The translations under genes were made by a program, and so were the position numbers. From the NCBI GenBank assembly GCA_017533915.1, contig JAFWHX010000018.1, positions 62,001 through 126,000 on the forward strand: a stretch of 64,000 nt of DNA. Reading direction: 5' to 3'. Origin of the DNA: Eubacterium sp. GTDB taxonomy: Bacteria; Bacillota; Clostridia; Peptostreptococcales; Anaerovoracaceae. This document shows positions 54,841 through 63,967 of this stretch, one piece after another. Position 1 is the first letter of the stretch; every line of letters starts with the position of its first letter. The notes below the pieces were generated by a model that was not told the DNA's origin, did not search any database, and saw only the letters and a list, made by a program, of their open reading frames with translations.

Positions 54841-55863
54841 TCAGGCGTCGCGCTCGATCGTCATCGGCTCAACGAACTCTGCGTCAGTATTCGTTATGCC
54901 TTCGAACACCGGCGTCTCCGGCGGTACGAGCACTGCCTTCATAGAAACTATCGCGACCTCAAGCTGTGACTTGTCCGGTTCTCTCGTTGTGAGCTTCTGC
55001 AGCAGGAGCCCCGGCACGCTGACAATCTCGACGAATTTGTTTGTCGAGCGTCCCGCCCACTGGAGGACCTCATACGAACAAGCCGCAACTACCGGTATCA
55101 GCAGAACTCTGGAAACTATTCTCATCAGCAGATCAGGCCACCCAAGAAGAGAAAACAGGATAAGGCTGATCACCATTACGAACATCAGAAAGCTGGTCCC
55201 GCATCTCGGATGCAGACGGACGAATTCTTTCGCGTTCTCCGGGGTGAGCTCCTTGCCGTTCTCGAAACAGTGGATCGTCTTATGCTCGGCGCCGTGATAC
55301 TGGAACACGCGCTGAATATCCTTCATCCGGGCGATCAGCACTATATAGCCAAGGAACATCAAGATCCTAAGGCATCCTTCGATGAGGTTCAGCACGACCA
55401 CGTTGTCTATCACTCCGGAAAGCATGTTGACCAGCACCGTCGGCAGCAGAACGAATACCCCGATCGAGACCGCTATGGCAAACACCACTGAAAGCGTGAT
55501 CATGATGTTCCACGCTGCTTTTTCTCCGAACAGCTTCTCCAGAAATCCCGGCTTGTCCTCCTCAGACTTCTGTTCCTCTTCTTCCTTCATCGTGAAGTAC
55601 TCCAGCACATCCGCCGAATACGTCAGGATCTTCGTTCCGAGGACGAGAGATGAAACAAACGCAAACACGCCGCGGATGAATGGAACTTTAGCTATTGCAG
55701 AACGCTCAGGGTTCTTTTCCGTCTTGAGGAATATCCTGTTGTCAGGAAGCCTTACAGCGACAGCGGTCCTTTCAGGGCCGCGCATCATAACACCTTCCAT
55801 GACCGCCTGGCCGCCCGTCTTGGTCGGACAGGCATCTTTTATAAAAATCTTGCTGAAATCCAT
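54841..55863 (-). CDS. DUF1385 family membrane protein
   Basis: The 340-residue protein begins with the DUF1385 signature GGQAVMEGVMMRGPE and continues with IPFIRGVFAFVSSLVLG, several membrane helices (about 125-270) and YHGAEHKTIHCFE, in which the conserved His and Glu stand out. The family is of unknown function and in clostridia is routinely found next to rpmE, prmC and prfA, as here. The ATG has AGAGG 4-5 nt upstream. It follows rho after 47 bp. Confidence 0.94.
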   Translation of the reverse strand: MDFSKIFIKDACPTKTGGQAVMEGVMMRGPERTAVAVRLPDNRIFLKTEKNPERSAIAKVPFIRGVFAFVSSLVLGTKILTYSADVLEYFTMKEEEEQKSEEDKPGFLEKLFGEKAAWNIMITLSVVFAIAVSIGVFVLLPTVLVNMLSGVIDNVVVLNLIEGCLRILMFLGYIVLIARMKDIQRVFQYHGAEHKTIHCFENGKELTPENAKEFVRLHPRCGTSFLMFVMVISLILFSLLGWPDLLMRIVSRVLLIPVVAACSYEVLQWAGRSTNKFVEIVSVPGLLLQKLTTREPDKSQLEVAIVSMKAVLVPPETPVFEGITNTDAEFVEPMTIERDA

Positions 55864-55910
55864 ATTACCTCTTTCTGTTCAAAGTGATATACGATATCCC
55901 CTGTCTTTGG

Positions 55911-57593
55911 CTATCTGAACACTTTCTTTATAACTTCGATAAAGTTCGCGTTTGACTTGGTCATAGCGAGGTTGTCGACGATCTCCTCAGTGACTTCTGA
56001 AGCCGGCCGGTTTGCCATCGCCTTGCGCATCGTCCAGATCGCGCCAAGCTCGTCCTGCGTCATTAGAAGCTCTTCACGTCTCGTGCCGGACTTGCTGATG
56101 TCGATAGCAGGGAATATCCTGCGCTCCTGCATCTCGCGCGAGAGATGGAGCTCCATATTGCCTGTTCCCTTGAACTCCTCGAATATCATATCGTCCATAC
56201 GGCTTCCGGTGTCGATGAGAGCAGTCGCGAGGATCGTGATGCTCCCTCCTTCTTCTATATTACGCGCCGCGCCGAAAAATCTCTTTGGCCCGAACAGAGC
56301 CGCTGGATCCAGTCCTCCGGAAAGTGTTCTTCCGGATGCTGGCACAGTAAGGTTATATGCTCTCGCGAGCCTGGTTATACTGTCGAGCATGATCACTACG
56401 TCCCTGCCGTGCTCGGCAAGACGCTTGGCGCGCTCAAGCACCATCTCAGCGACTTTCACATGATGCTCGGGCTGCTCGTCAAAAGTAGAATAGATGACCT
56501 GGCCGCCCTGGAGTGATCTCTGCATGTCAGTTACTTCCTCTGGTCTCTCATCTATGAGCAGCGCGAACAGATCTATGTCGTCATATTTGCTCTCGATAGC
56601 ATTCGCTATATTTTTAAGGAGCGTTGTCTTTCCGGCTTTCGGCGGAGCTGCGATCAGTCCTCTCTGTCCCTTTCCGATCGGCGCGATGAGGTCGATGAGC
56701 CTCGTCGCAAGCTGCTGTCTCGTCGTCTCGAGTGTCAGCCTGTCCGTAGGAAATATCGGCGTGAGCGTCTCGAACCTCGGCCGCTTTATGGCATCGCCCG
56801 GATCGTAGCCGTTCACCTTTGTCACGAAAAGCAAAGCCCCGAATTTCTCGCTCGCCTTCGGCTTTCTTGCGATCCCGAAGATCTCGTCACCTGTCTTGAG
56901 GTTGAACCTTCTTATCTGAGCCGGCGAAACGTATATATCCTTGCTGCTCGTAAGGAAGTTGTCGAATCTCAGAAATCCGAACCCGCCGTCAGCGATATCC
57001 AGGATACCGGTAACTTCATACTTGCCCTGATCCTTCTGAGCATTATCAGACGAGCGTCTTCCTGTAGTCTTCTCCTGTTCATCCGCAGGAGCATCCTGAT
57101 CCGGAAGATCGTATTCCTCTGCTTCTGCTGTTTCCGGCTCTTCCTCAGGCTCTGCCGCTGTCTCTGATGCCTCTTCAGCAGCCTTCTTCTTGCGCGCAAG
57201 TCTGGCAAGACGTTCTTTTTCTGCCGCCGCGATCTCTTCATCAGTGAGCGGCTTGAGCGGCTTCTTATACTTATTCAAAGCTCCTGTAGCTCTCAGTTTT
57301 TCTTCTGCTTCTTTCGCTTTTCTATTATGCTCTGCCTGCTCATCGGACACTCTGTGTATTGAGCGGGAATCCTCCTGATCATCATCTGCTGATGCATCTA
57401 AAGATACGGCTGAAGGGAGCCCTCCCATGGAAAGTCCTGCAAAGGCTCCACGCGAGTCTCCGCTCTCAGGATAGCTTGATGCAAAGTCGTCAGGGACCTC
57501 GATGATCTCATCCTCTGCTGCTTCTTCAGCAGCCTTTTCCTCTGTTTCTGCAGCCTTGATTTCAGCTGCATCTTCTTTTTTCTTTCTTGGCAT
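55911..57593 (-). CDS. rho: Transcription termination factor Rho with acidic N-terminal insertion
   Basis: RNA-dependent hexameric helicase that ends transcription. The core has the RNA-binding domain (GILDIADGGFGFLRF, about 200-270), Walker A in PPKAGKTTLLKNI, Walker B in VVIMLDSITRLARAYN, and the R loop GTGNMELHLSRE. An N-terminal region of about 190 residues is Glu/Ala-rich low complexity, seen in some Gram-positive Rho proteins. I prefer the ATG at 57593 (MPRKKKED), which lies after GGAAAATTA. An ATG at 57650 adds 19 residues. It leads the rho-DUF1385-prmC unit behind a long leader, as autoregulated rho genes do. Confidence 0.95.
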   Translation of the reverse strand: MPRKKKEDAAEIKAAETEEKAAEEAAEDEIIEVPDDFASSYPESGDSRGAFAGLSMGGLPSAVSLDASADDDQEDSRSIHRVSDEQAEHNRKAKEAEEKLRATGALNKYKKPLKPLTDEEIAAAEKERLARLARKKKAAEEASETAAEPEEEPETAEAEEYDLPDQDAPADEQEKTTGRRSSDNAQKDQGKYEVTGILDIADGGFGFLRFDNFLTSSKDIYVSPAQIRRFNLKTGDEIFGIARKPKASEKFGALLFVTKVNGYDPGDAIKRPRFETLTPIFPTDRLTLETTRQQLATRLIDLIAPIGKGQRGLIAAPPKAGKTTLLKNIANAIESKYDDIDLFALLIDERPEEVTDMQRSLQGGQVIYSTFDEQPEHHVKVAEMVLERAKRLAEHGRDVVIMLDSITRLARAYNLTVPASGRTLSGGLDPAALFGPKRFFGAARNIEEGGSITILATALIDTGSRMDDMIFEEFKGTGNMELHLSREMQERRIFPAIDISKSGTRREELLMTQDELGAIWTMRKAMANRPASEVTEEIVDNLAMTKSNANFIEVIKKVFR

Positions 57594-57793
57594 TAATTTT
57601 CCGGCACAGAATGCGCCTTCCCCTTTCTGTTCGATATGATCAACAGACATTCATATAATGGGTTTATACCCCGAACAGGCGCAGATCAACTGCTGCTTTT
57701 TTAATTATATATGTCTTGTCGATAATGTGATTGGTATTGCAGACCGGAGTCCCCGGCCGCCTCCGCAAAGAATGCGGATAGAATCCAGACAAC
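57594..57793 (-). promoter_or_regulatory. Long structured rho leader
   Basis: About 200 nt of mostly noncoding sequence between the promoter and the chosen rho start. It contains two stable hairpins, TCCGCA / TGCGGA around 57765-57785 and CCGG / CCGG around 57745-57760. rho mRNAs are often autoregulated through their leader; that is the likely role here, but no T run is seen. Confidence 0.4.
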
Positions 57794-57799
57794 GATATA

Positions 57800-57828
57800 A
57801 CTTTACTATATATGTACTTTTGTGTCAA
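57800..57828 (-). promoter_or_regulatory. rho promoter
   Basis: On the minus strand, a perfect TTGACA (57823-57828), 17 bp, TAAAGT (57800-57805). Confidence 0.6.
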
Positions 57829-57850
57829 CCTCAGCCTGCAGCTGAACATC

Positions 57851-57885
57851 AAAAGACCCGGGGCGGCGTCCCGTCCCGGGTCTTT
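57851..57885 (-). terminator. Intrinsic terminator of hbd
   Basis: A perfect 11-bp stem AAAGACCCGGG / CCCGGGTCTTT (57852-57862, 57875-57885) with a 12-nt loop. Both sides carry T/A runs, so it may work in both directions. It lies about 80 bp past the hbd stop and just upstream of the rho promoter. Confidence 0.85.
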
Positions 57886-57962
57886 ATCGGCCAATTTGGT
57901 TTTGACGGCTTACATGGATCCGGATAAGATCCTGCCCGCCGGCTGGTATGCTGCCTTCAGAA

Positions 57963-58808
57963 CTATTTGCTGTAGTCGTAGAATCCAGCGCCTGTCTTCA
58001 TACCGAGCTTGCCAGCTCTTACCATCTTCTTGAGGAGGATGGATGGTCTGTACTTGCTGTCGCCAAACTCTGTGTAGAGTGTGTTCATGATAGCGAGGCA
58101 TACGTCCAGTCCGATGAGGTCGCCCAGTGCGAGAGGTCCCATTGGGTGGTTGCAGCCGAGCTTCATTGCTGTATCGATGTCCTCTGCGGAAGCGATGCCT
58201 TCGTTGAGGATCTCGATAGCTTCGTTGATCTCTGGGATGAGGATCCTGTTTACTACGAAACCAGGAGCTTCTTTGACCTGTACAGGTGATTTGCCGAGCT
58301 CTGCAGCAAGGTCTGTAACGACTTTATTCGTCTCTTCTGATGTCAGAAGTCCATTGATGATCTCTACGAGCTTCATTGCCGGAACCGGGTTGAAGAAGTG
58401 CATTCCTACAACCTTGTCAGGTCTTGATGTAGCCATTGCGATCTCTGTGATGGACAGCGAAGATGTGTTGGAAGCGAGGATACAGTCAGGTCCTACGAGT
58501 CCGTCGAGTTCCTTGAAGAGAGCCTTCTTGGCTTCCATGTTCTCAGCAGCTGCTTCGATGATGAGGTCAGCGTCCTTAACACCAGCGATATCTGTTGTTC
58601 CTGTGATCAGTGCCATTGCAGCATCCTTTGCGTCAGCTGCGATCTTCTCCTTGGCAACGAGCTTGGCAAGGCTCTTCTCTACCTTTGCGATGCCCTTGTC
58701 TACGGATTCCTGATGCCTTGCGTTCATGACTACTTCATGTCCGTGCATTGCGAGTACCTGAACGATTCCAGCTCCCATTGTGCCTGATCCGATAACTCCT
58801 ACTTTCAT
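57963..58808 (-). CDS. hbd: 3-hydroxybutyryl-CoA dehydrogenase
   Basis: Reduces acetoacetyl-CoA to 3-hydroxybutyryl-CoA, the step after ThlA. The 281-residue protein has the NAD-binding [14 protein letters not shown] (5-18), the [12 protein letters not shown] stretch, catalytic His and Glu in [17 protein letters not shown], and the dimerisation domain ending GAGFYDYSK. It is close to the clostridial enzyme in length and sequence. AGGAGG precedes the ATG. The upstream region holds an extended -10 and a Rex-like site. No crotonase, bcd or etf gene is near, so the pathway genes are dispersed in this genome. Confidence 0.96.
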   Translation of the reverse strand: MKVGVIGSGTMGAGIVQVLAMHGHEVVMNARHQESVDKGIAKVEKSLAKLVAKEKIAADAKDAAMALITGTTDIAGVKDADLIIEAAAENMEAKKALFKELDGLVGPDCILASNTSSLSITEIAMATSRPDKVVGMHFFNPVPAMKLVEIINGLLTSEETNKVVTDLAAELGKSPVQVKEAPGFVVNRILIPEINEAIEILNEGIASAEDIDTAMKLGCNHPMGPLALGDLIGLDVCLAIMNTLYTEFGDSKYRPSILLKKMVRAGKLGMKTGAGFYDYSK

Positions 58809-58966
58809 GTTGATTACCTCCTAAGTGTTTAACATGATTCTGACTTCTGCCCGGCCGTCAAAACCTCTTTCGCGATCTTAAGGCTTCGCGCCGGACCGAT
58901 TCAATTGATAAAACCTTTGCAAAGATTTTAGATCACAAAACAAAACCCGCTTTGTGACTTGAATCA

Positions 58967-59011
58967 ATTGTACCACAAGGCGGGATATTATTAAAGATAA
59001 TAATTTAACAA
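58967..59011 (-). promoter_or_regulatory. hbd promoter with Rex-like site
   Basis: On the minus strand, an extended -10 TGG-TACAAT (-10 at 58967-58972). Overlapping and just upstream of the -35 position, TTAACAA (59005-59011) matches one Rex half site and 58994-59000 matches 4 of 7 in the other. A perfect ATTATTA / TAATAAT dyad (58987-58993, 58998-59004) overlaps it. Rex control is inferred. Confidence 0.45.
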
Positions 59012-59024
59012 AATAGATGTATGA

Positions 59025-60542
59025 TCAGCTGTTGTAAAGGTTCGTGGTCACGTACTCAGGATCGCTCGTCGCGTCGATGCCGAGCGCTTTCAGCGTCTGC
59101 TCATCGCGCTCTGACAGGATCGCCGTACAGTGCGCACGGCAGCCGGAGAGCTCAGTCAGTTTCTCTGACGCTTCTTTTGCGGCAGGATTCCTGGTCGATG
59201 ATATCGTGAGCGCGATCAGGATCTCCTCGCAGTTCAGGCTGGTTTTGTCAGAAGACAGTGCCTCGGTGTTCAGCCGCTGTATGGACTGGAGCACGTCCGG
59301 GGCGATCAGCATCGTGTCGTCATCCATGCCCGCAAGGTATTTGATACCGTTCAGGATCGCCGCAGCAGATGCGACCATGCGTCTCGAGCTGCGTCCAGTG
59401 ATTATATGGCCGTCCGGCATCTCGATTGCCATCGCGACCACGTTCTCATAACGTTTCTTGTCCTGTCTGCGCTTCTCTTCTACTTTGGCTCTTGCCGGAA
59501 GCACGCACTGCCTGTCTTCAGCTACAGCCCCCACATCATCCATAAGGAGCTGCGAACGCTCAAGCGTTTCTTCGCTTATCTTGCCCTTCTTGTAGTCTAC
59601 CTCCGCTATCAGATACCTGCGGATTATCTCCTGTACTGCAGCGTAGCGGCAGACTTCGTCATTTATGATGCCGGCTTTCGCACGGTTGACGCCCATATCT
59701 GTCGGTGATCTGTATTCAGATTCTTTACCTGTGATCTTCTCGATGATCCTCTTCACGACAGGAAAGACTTCCATGTCGCGGTTGTAATTCACCGCGGTCA
59801 CGCCGTACGCATCCAGATGATATGAGTCGAGCTGGTTCACGTCGCGGAGATCAGCCGTAGCCGCCTCATATGCGATATTCACAGGGTGCTTGAGCGGAAG
59901 ATTCCAGATCGGAAAAGTCTCGAATTTAGCATATCCGGCTTTGACGCCTCTAAGGTTCTCATGATAGAGCTGCGAGAGGCTCGTCGCCAGCTTCCCGCTG
60001 CCCCCGCCCGGGCCGGTGACAACGACCAGAGGCTTTGATACTTCGATATATGGATTTGCGCCGTAGCCTTCCTCGCTTACGATCGTATCGACGTCGCGCG
60101 GATACCCTTTGGTGTAGTAATGCTTATAGGTCCTGATTCCGCGGCGCTCGAGCTTGCGGATGAACATATTCACGGCGTCCACGTCCTCATAGCGCGTAAC
60201 GACCACGCTGTTGATATCAAGGTCGTATTTCCTGAACGTGTCGATAAGGCGAAGGACTTCCAGGTCATATGTGATGCCGAAATCCTGACGCGTCTTGTTC
60301 GTCGTGATTGCTCCCGAATAGATGCAGATGATTATCTCCACCTGATCCTTAAGCGCCTGAAGCAGCTTTACCTTCGCGTTCTCATCAAAACCCGGCAGTA
60401 CTCTAGCAGCGTGCTTGTCGTGCACCAGCTTTCCGCCAAACTCCAGATACAAACGCTCGCGGTCGCCCGAGTTTATACGCTGCCTGATATACTCCGACTG
60501 CTCCTTCATGTATTTATCCGGATCAAAACCTATTTCCTTCAT
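59025..60542 (-). CDS. DUF1846 family protein
   Basis: The 505-residue protein matches DUF1846 over its full length: [16 protein letters not shown] at the start, [41 protein letters not shown], a glycine-rich loop [18 protein letters not shown] (about residues 175-195) and [21 protein letters not shown]. The loop resembles a nucleotide-binding loop. Structures of the family exist, but the reaction is not established. The ATG has AGAGG 6 nt upstream. The small membrane peptide gene lies 60 bp upstream on the same strand. Confidence 0.93.
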   Translation of the reverse strand: MKEIGFDPDKYMKEQSEYIRQRINSGDRERLYLEFGGKLVHDKHAARVLPGFDENAKVKLLQALKDQVEIIICIYSGAITTNKTRQDFGITYDLEVLRLIDTFRKYDLDINSVVVTRYEDVDAVNMFIRKLERRGIRTYKHYYTKGYPRDVDTIVSEEGYGANPYIEVSKPLVVVTGPGGGSGKLATSLSQLYHENLRGVKAGYAKFETFPIWNLPLKHPVNIAYEAATADLRDVNQLDSYHLDAYGVTAVNYNRDMEVFPVVKRIIEKITGKESEYRSPTDMGVNRAKAGIINDEVCRYAAVQEIIRRYLIAEVDYKKGKISEETLERSQLLMDDVGAVAEDRQCVLPARAKVEEKRRQDKKRYENVVAMAIEMPDGHIITGRSSRRMVASAAAILNGIKYLAGMDDDTMLIAPDVLQSIQRLNTEALSSDKTSLNCEEILIALTISSTRNPAAKEASEKLTELSGCRAHCTAILSERDEQTLKALGIDATSDPEYVTTNLYNS

Positions 60543-60602
60543 ACGCTTCCTCTCTCGCCGCTGCTTTTCACATCATCAAAATCCATCGCTGCTCATCCCG
60601 CT

Positions 60603-60707
60603 TTACGCGTATCCCTGGATGGCAAAGATCACTGTAGGGATGATCATCGCCGCGACCAGCACGACTACGATGATCCTGGCGATCAGCTGTTTTTTCTTCT
60701 TATTCAT
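60603..60707 (-). CDS. Small single-helix membrane protein (34 residues)
   Basis: A short gene. It encodes a Lys-rich start (MNKKKKQ), one hydrophobic helix (about 9-29, rich in Ile and Val) and a short polar end (IQGYA). A GGAAGG site lies 10 nt before the ATG. It is between DUF1934 and DUF1846 on the same strand. Its look is that of DUF4044-like small membrane proteins common in Firmicutes, but at this length the assignment is open. The real start, Lys-rich signal and placement between conserved genes favour a true gene. Confidence 0.6.
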   Translation of the reverse strand: MNKKKKQLIARIIVVVLVAAMIIPTVIFAIQGYA

Positions 60708-60740
60708 CTGTCACTTGCCTTCCTTTTATTTACTAAGAAA

Positions 60741-60842
60741 TATTTGTCATATACCGTAGGTGCTCACGCATCTGTATTTGTCATGTACTGCCGGTGCTCA
60801 CGCATCTGTATTTGTCGTGTCCTGCCAGTGCTCACGCATCTG
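60741..60842. repeat. 34-bp tandem repeat covering the DUF1934 3' end, three copies
   Basis: Units at 60741, 60775 and 60809 (exact 34-bp period), each ending GTGCTCACGCATCTG. The last contains the stop and final codons of the DUF1934 gene. The other two lie downstream of the gene in the noncoding gap. Confidence 0.9.
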
Positions 60843-61269
60843 TAACTTCGATCCGGAGCTCGTTTCGTCCTTCCACCTCGCCTTCAAGGCTTACGTGATA
60901 GTCTACTTCCACATTACCGGTGCCGTTTTCATCAATATTGTTCTCCACACGGTCTGTGAGGATCTCCATATCCATTTCGCCGTACGGAGTCTCGTATGTG
61001 CTCGTGAAGCGCTTCCCACTTTCGAACTCCATTACCGTACCGTCGCCCAGGTCCTCGCCGATTCTCTTCATCCTCACGCGCGAGCCCTGCAGCTTGAGGC
61101 TGGTCTTGCAGCCTGGGAATCCAGAGAACTCACTTTCGTCATAGACCAGATAAGTCGCGCCGTTACGCTCGAACATCTTGCCCTCAGTGATGAACTCCAT
61201 CTTGTCCATCGGCTTGTCACCGTCGTACTGTCTCCCTGTTATTTTTAGCATTATATCTTTCATATCCAT
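60832..61269 (-). CDS. DUF1934 family protein (YwiB-like)
   Basis: The 145-residue protein has the calycin-like pattern of DUF1934: ITGRQYDGDKPMDKMEFITEG, a YLVYDESEFSGFPG strand pair, and a long beta region ending VEVDYHVSLEGEVEGRNELRIEV. Function unknown; in Bacillus the homologue lies near argS. AAAGGA 9 nt upstream supports the ATG at 61269, which makes it overlap the ddl 3' end by 53 nt in another frame. It is followed by 34-bp repeats that copy its own end. Confidence 0.85.
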   Translation of the reverse strand: MDMKDIMLKITGRQYDGDKPMDKMEFITEGKMFERNGATYLVYDESEFSGFPGCKTSLKLQGSRVRMKRIGEDLGDGTVMEFESGKRFTSTYETPYGEMDMEILTDRVENNIDENGTGNVEVDYHVSLEGEVEGRNELRIEVTDA

Positions 61270-62266
61270 AACCCACTATCCTTTCGATGAGTTCTGTGAA
61301 TGACACCCCTGCTGCCTTCCACAGAGTCGGGAACATGCTGAATCTTGTAAATCCCGGTATCGTGTTTATCTCATTAAGGTATATGTTCCCGGTTCCATTC
61401 TCTATCATGAAGTCGATCCTTGCGAATCCTTCACAGTCGAGCACTTTGTATGCCTTCGCCGCGATCGCTCTGATCTGCTGTACTGTCTCATCCGGAACGT
61501 TCTCTGCCGGAACTGTCACGACTGTACCGACATCGTCCGAATACTTGGCTTCATAATCGTAGAAATCGTTCGCCGCTACGATCTCTCCTATCCCTGTGAC
61601 CAGCGGCGTCTCATTTCCGATGACTCCGCATTCAACTTCACGTCCGTCTATGCCGCGCTCAACGATTATCCTTCTGTCAAATCTCGCGGCTTCCTTGAGT
61701 CCTGCCCTAAGCTCTTCTGTATTCCTCACCTTGGAGATCCCTACACTTGATCCAAGGTTTACCGGCTTCACGAACATCGGATAAGGAAGCTCTTCTTCGC
61801 AGTCTTTTATGAACGGCTCCGGATCCTTTTTCAGCTCATCCGATGTCGTGTTCAGGAATTCCACGGTCGGAACTCCTTCAGCCAGGAAACAGAGTTTTGC
61901 TGCTTCTTTATCCATGGCGAGCGCTGATCCGAGCACGCCGCACCCCGCGTACGGAATGTCTAGCATCTCGAACACTCCCTGAAGCTTTCCGTCCTCACCG
62001 TATGCTCCATGCATGATAGGGAGAGCAAAATCTATAAGCTTCGGAAGGTCGCCCATGCTCATCGGCTCCGCTGACTTTTCCCATGTGCCGTTCTCTATAT
62101 CCTCTACCGGCCCGTCATACCGGAACCATTTTCCTTCTTTGTTGATACCTATATATATAAGGTCATGCTTCTCCTTATCAATAGCATTGATAACAGCTGC
62201 CGCCGAGATACATGACACCTCGTGCTCCGTAGATTTTCCCCCGAAGAAAACACCTATTCTGTCCAT
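61217..62266 (-). CDS. ddl: D-alanine--D-alanine ligase
   Basis: Makes D-Ala-D-Ala for peptidoglycan precursors. The 349-residue ATP-grasp enzyme starts MDRIGVFFGGKSTEHEVSC and has MHGAYGEDGKLQG, VKPVNLGSSVGISKV, the metal/ATP residues in LNEINTIPGFT, and a terminal helix ELIERIVGYGYER with a short basic tail. I chose the ATG at 62266 for its AAGGAGG 8 nt upstream; the frame stays open 19 codons further. No van-type operon is nearby, so it is the housekeeping ligase. It overlaps DUF1934 by 53 nt, which implies coupling. Confidence 0.96.
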   Translation of the reverse strand: MDRIGVFFGGKSTEHEVSCISAAAVINAIDKEKHDLIYIGINKEGKWFRYDGPVEDIENGTWEKSAEPMSMGDLPKLIDFALPIMHGAYGEDGKLQGVFEMLDIPYAGCGVLGSALAMDKEAAKLCFLAEGVPTVEFLNTTSDELKKDPEPFIKDCEEELPYPMFVKPVNLGSSVGISKVRNTEELRAGLKEAARFDRRIIVERGIDGREVECGVIGNETPLVTGIGEIVAANDFYDYEAKYSDDVGTVVTVPAENVPDETVQQIRAIAAKAYKVLDCEGFARIDFMIENGTGNIYLNEINTIPGFTRFSMFPTLWKAAGVSFTELIERIVGYGYERYNAKNNRETVRR

Positions 62267-62341
62267 TTCAGGCCCCTCCTTTGTAAAAAAGCTCATACCT
62301 TGTTTTATTTTACCATAAAGCACCGCAAAGGGACAGGGGCA

Positions 62342-62425
62342 AATCGAATCCGCTACACGTAATCGAATCGAAACTACTACACGAATCGAATCTACTACAC
62401 GTAATCGAATCGAATCCGCTCGACA
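62342..62425. repeat. AATCGAATC-type short tandem repeats after the ddl promoter region
   Basis: AATCGAATC recurs at 62342, 62361, 62384 and 62403 with spacing 19, 23 and 19 bp, alternating with variants of CGCTACACGT. The same words occur in the 22-bp array upstream of galK (ATCGAATC). No coding frame is visible. Confidence 0.65.
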
Positions 62426-62525
62426 ATTTTTCTCAATGCCGGGATGTACACCATACGCAGCTTAAGCCATCCAAGGGTGTCGTGATCAAAACAAAATGCT
62501 GGTCGGCATCCATATGAGAAATCGC

Positions 62526-62845
62526 GTTAGTATAAAAATGCTAATAATAGTCAAAAAGTATACTAACTTTCAGCAGTCAATGCAGATCAGTTAGTATAAA
62601 AGTTCTAACACATGTCTGTTTGTATACTAACTTCCAACAGTCAATGCATATTAGTTAGCATAAAAATGCTAACACTTGTCTATTTATATACTAACTTCCA
62701 ACAGTCTATGCATATCAGTTAGCATAAAAATGCTAACACTTGTCTGTATGTATACTAACTTTCAGCAGTCGATGCAGATCAGTTAGTATAAAAGTTCTAA
62801 CACTTATCTGTTTGTATACTAACTTCCGCTGCACAATGAGAGGTT
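62526..62845. repeat. 64-bp dyad repeat array, locus 2 (five copies)
   Basis: Units start at 62526, 62590, 62654, 62718 and 62782, exactly 64 bp apart. Each begins GTTAG(T/C)AT-AAAA, then ATGCTAA or GTTCTAAC, and has TATACTAAC about 14 bp on. Units 3 and 4 have GTTAGCAT paired with ATGCTAAC (perfect dyad), whereas locus 1 has GTTAGTAT with ATACTAAC: the paired positions change together. The last unit decays after about 50 bp. Confidence 0.92.
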
Positions 62846-62903
62846 ACGGATATTTCAAAAGCCGATTCAAGCTCAAGCTCCAGGGACAATAGCACCACCT
62901 TCA

Positions 62904-63056
62904 GGACAATATCACCTTCCGGATAGCACCAGCTTCTGGACAATATTACCTTCCGGATACCATCACCTTCCTGACCGCACCACCTTTAGGACAGCACTAT
63001 CTTCCATACAGTGTCACCTTCCGGACAGCTCCATCTTCCATACAGCGTAGGGATCC
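62904..63056. repeat. 17-bp degenerate tandem repeat, about nine copies
   Basis: Nine consecutive 17-bp units from 62904, consensus near GGACAGCATCACCTTCC, each with a few differences. A related 20-bp unit precedes it at 62884. Seventeen is not a multiple of three, and no frame stays open, so it is noncoding. It lies between the 64-bp array and the SDR promoter. Confidence 0.85.
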
Positions 63057-63115
63057 TGGCGGTTTGTACTAAATAAAATACATAGCCGGTATGTATAGAA
63101 TGCGCTGCGGCCATG

Positions 63116-63147
63116 TGGTATAATATACTTTGTTAATAAATAAACTA
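63116..63147 (+). promoter_or_regulatory. Promoter of the SDR gene with Rex-like site
   Basis: An extended -10 TGG-TATAAT (TATAAT at 63119-63124) is followed at about +1 by TTGTTAA (63130-63136), four bases, and TAAACTA (63141-63147), which matches the second Rex half TTAACAA at 5 of 7. Confidence 0.5.
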
Positions 63148-63186
63148 ATTAATACATTCTAGTGTATTTTCAGAAAGGACTTTATC

Positions 63187-63927
63187 ATGAGACTTGAAAA
63201 CAAAGTAGCAATCGTAACAGGCGCAACATCAGGAATGGGCCGCGCAACAGCAGTTCTGTTTGCAAAGGAAGGCGCTAAGGTCGTAGTATGCGGAAGAAAT
63301 GAAGAGCGCGCAAAGGCAGTCGTAGATCAGATCAAGGCTGACGGCGGCGAAGCTATCGCAGTACTCGGCGACGCTTCTGACCTTGCTTATGCAGAAGAAA
63401 TCGTAAACAAGACTGTAGAAGCTTTCGGAACAGTCGACGTTCTCGTAAACAACGCCGGAATGCTGAGCATGTCCACACTTCAGGACGTCAGCATCGAGGA
63501 ATGGGACAGAGTATTCAGAGTAAACGTTGATTCAGCACTGAGACTCTGCCAGCTCTGCGCTCCTATCATGAAGGAAAAGGGAAAGGGCGTCATCGTTAAC
63601 GTCGCTTCAGTTGCTTCATTTGCAGCTCATCACGGATTTGCAGCTTACATCTCATCCAAGCACGGCATGGCAGGACTGTCCAAGTCAATGGCATGGGAGC
63701 TTGGTCCTGAGATCAGAGTAAACGCTATCGCTCCTGGCGCTATCCACACTGCAATGGTAGACAGCATCGGCGGACCTGCAGTTCTCCAGGGAATGATCGA
63801 CAACTGCCCATGCAAGAGGATCGGCAAGCCGGAAGATATCGCTACTGTAGCTCTCTTCCTCGCAACAGATGATTCTTCATTCATCGACGGACAGATCATC
63901 AAAGTCGACGGCGGATTCGAGTGCTAA
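63187..63927 (+). CDS. SDR family oxidoreductase (FabG-like)
   Basis: Short-chain NAD(P)-dependent dehydrogenase of 246 residues. It has the cofactor loop TGATSGMG (12-19), the NNAG motif in VLVNNAGML, the catalytic Ser in VNVASVAS, and Tyr and Lys in YISSK. The end [12 protein letters not shown] is typical. It is most like 3-oxoacyl-ACP reductases and hydroxyacyl-CoA dehydrogenases, but family members act on many alcohols and steroids, so the substrate is open. AAAGGA lies 7 nt before the ATG. A strong terminator follows, so it is monocistronic. The Rex-like site at its promoter suggests a redox role. Confidence 0.93.
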   Translation: MRLENKVAIVTGATSGMGRATAVLFAKEGAKVVVCGRNEERAKAVVDQIKADGGEAIAVLGDASDLAYAEEIVNKTVEAFGTVDVLVNNAGMLSMSTLQDVSIEEWDRVFRVNVDSALRLCQLCAPIMKEKGKGVIVNVASVASFAAHHGFAAYISSKHGMAGLSKSMAWELGPEIRVNAIAPGAIHTAMVDSIGGPAVLQGMIDNCPCKRIGKPEDIATVALFLATDDSSFIDGQIIKVDGGFEC

Positions 63928-63967
63928 TAGCTTACCGGCAGCAAACCGGAACATCAAAACAGCAGAA

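Noticed and set aside
62526-62845. Evenly spaced repeats could be a CRISPR array
   Set aside because: The complete 64-bp unit is conserved, there are no unique spacers, and no cas gene is in the window.
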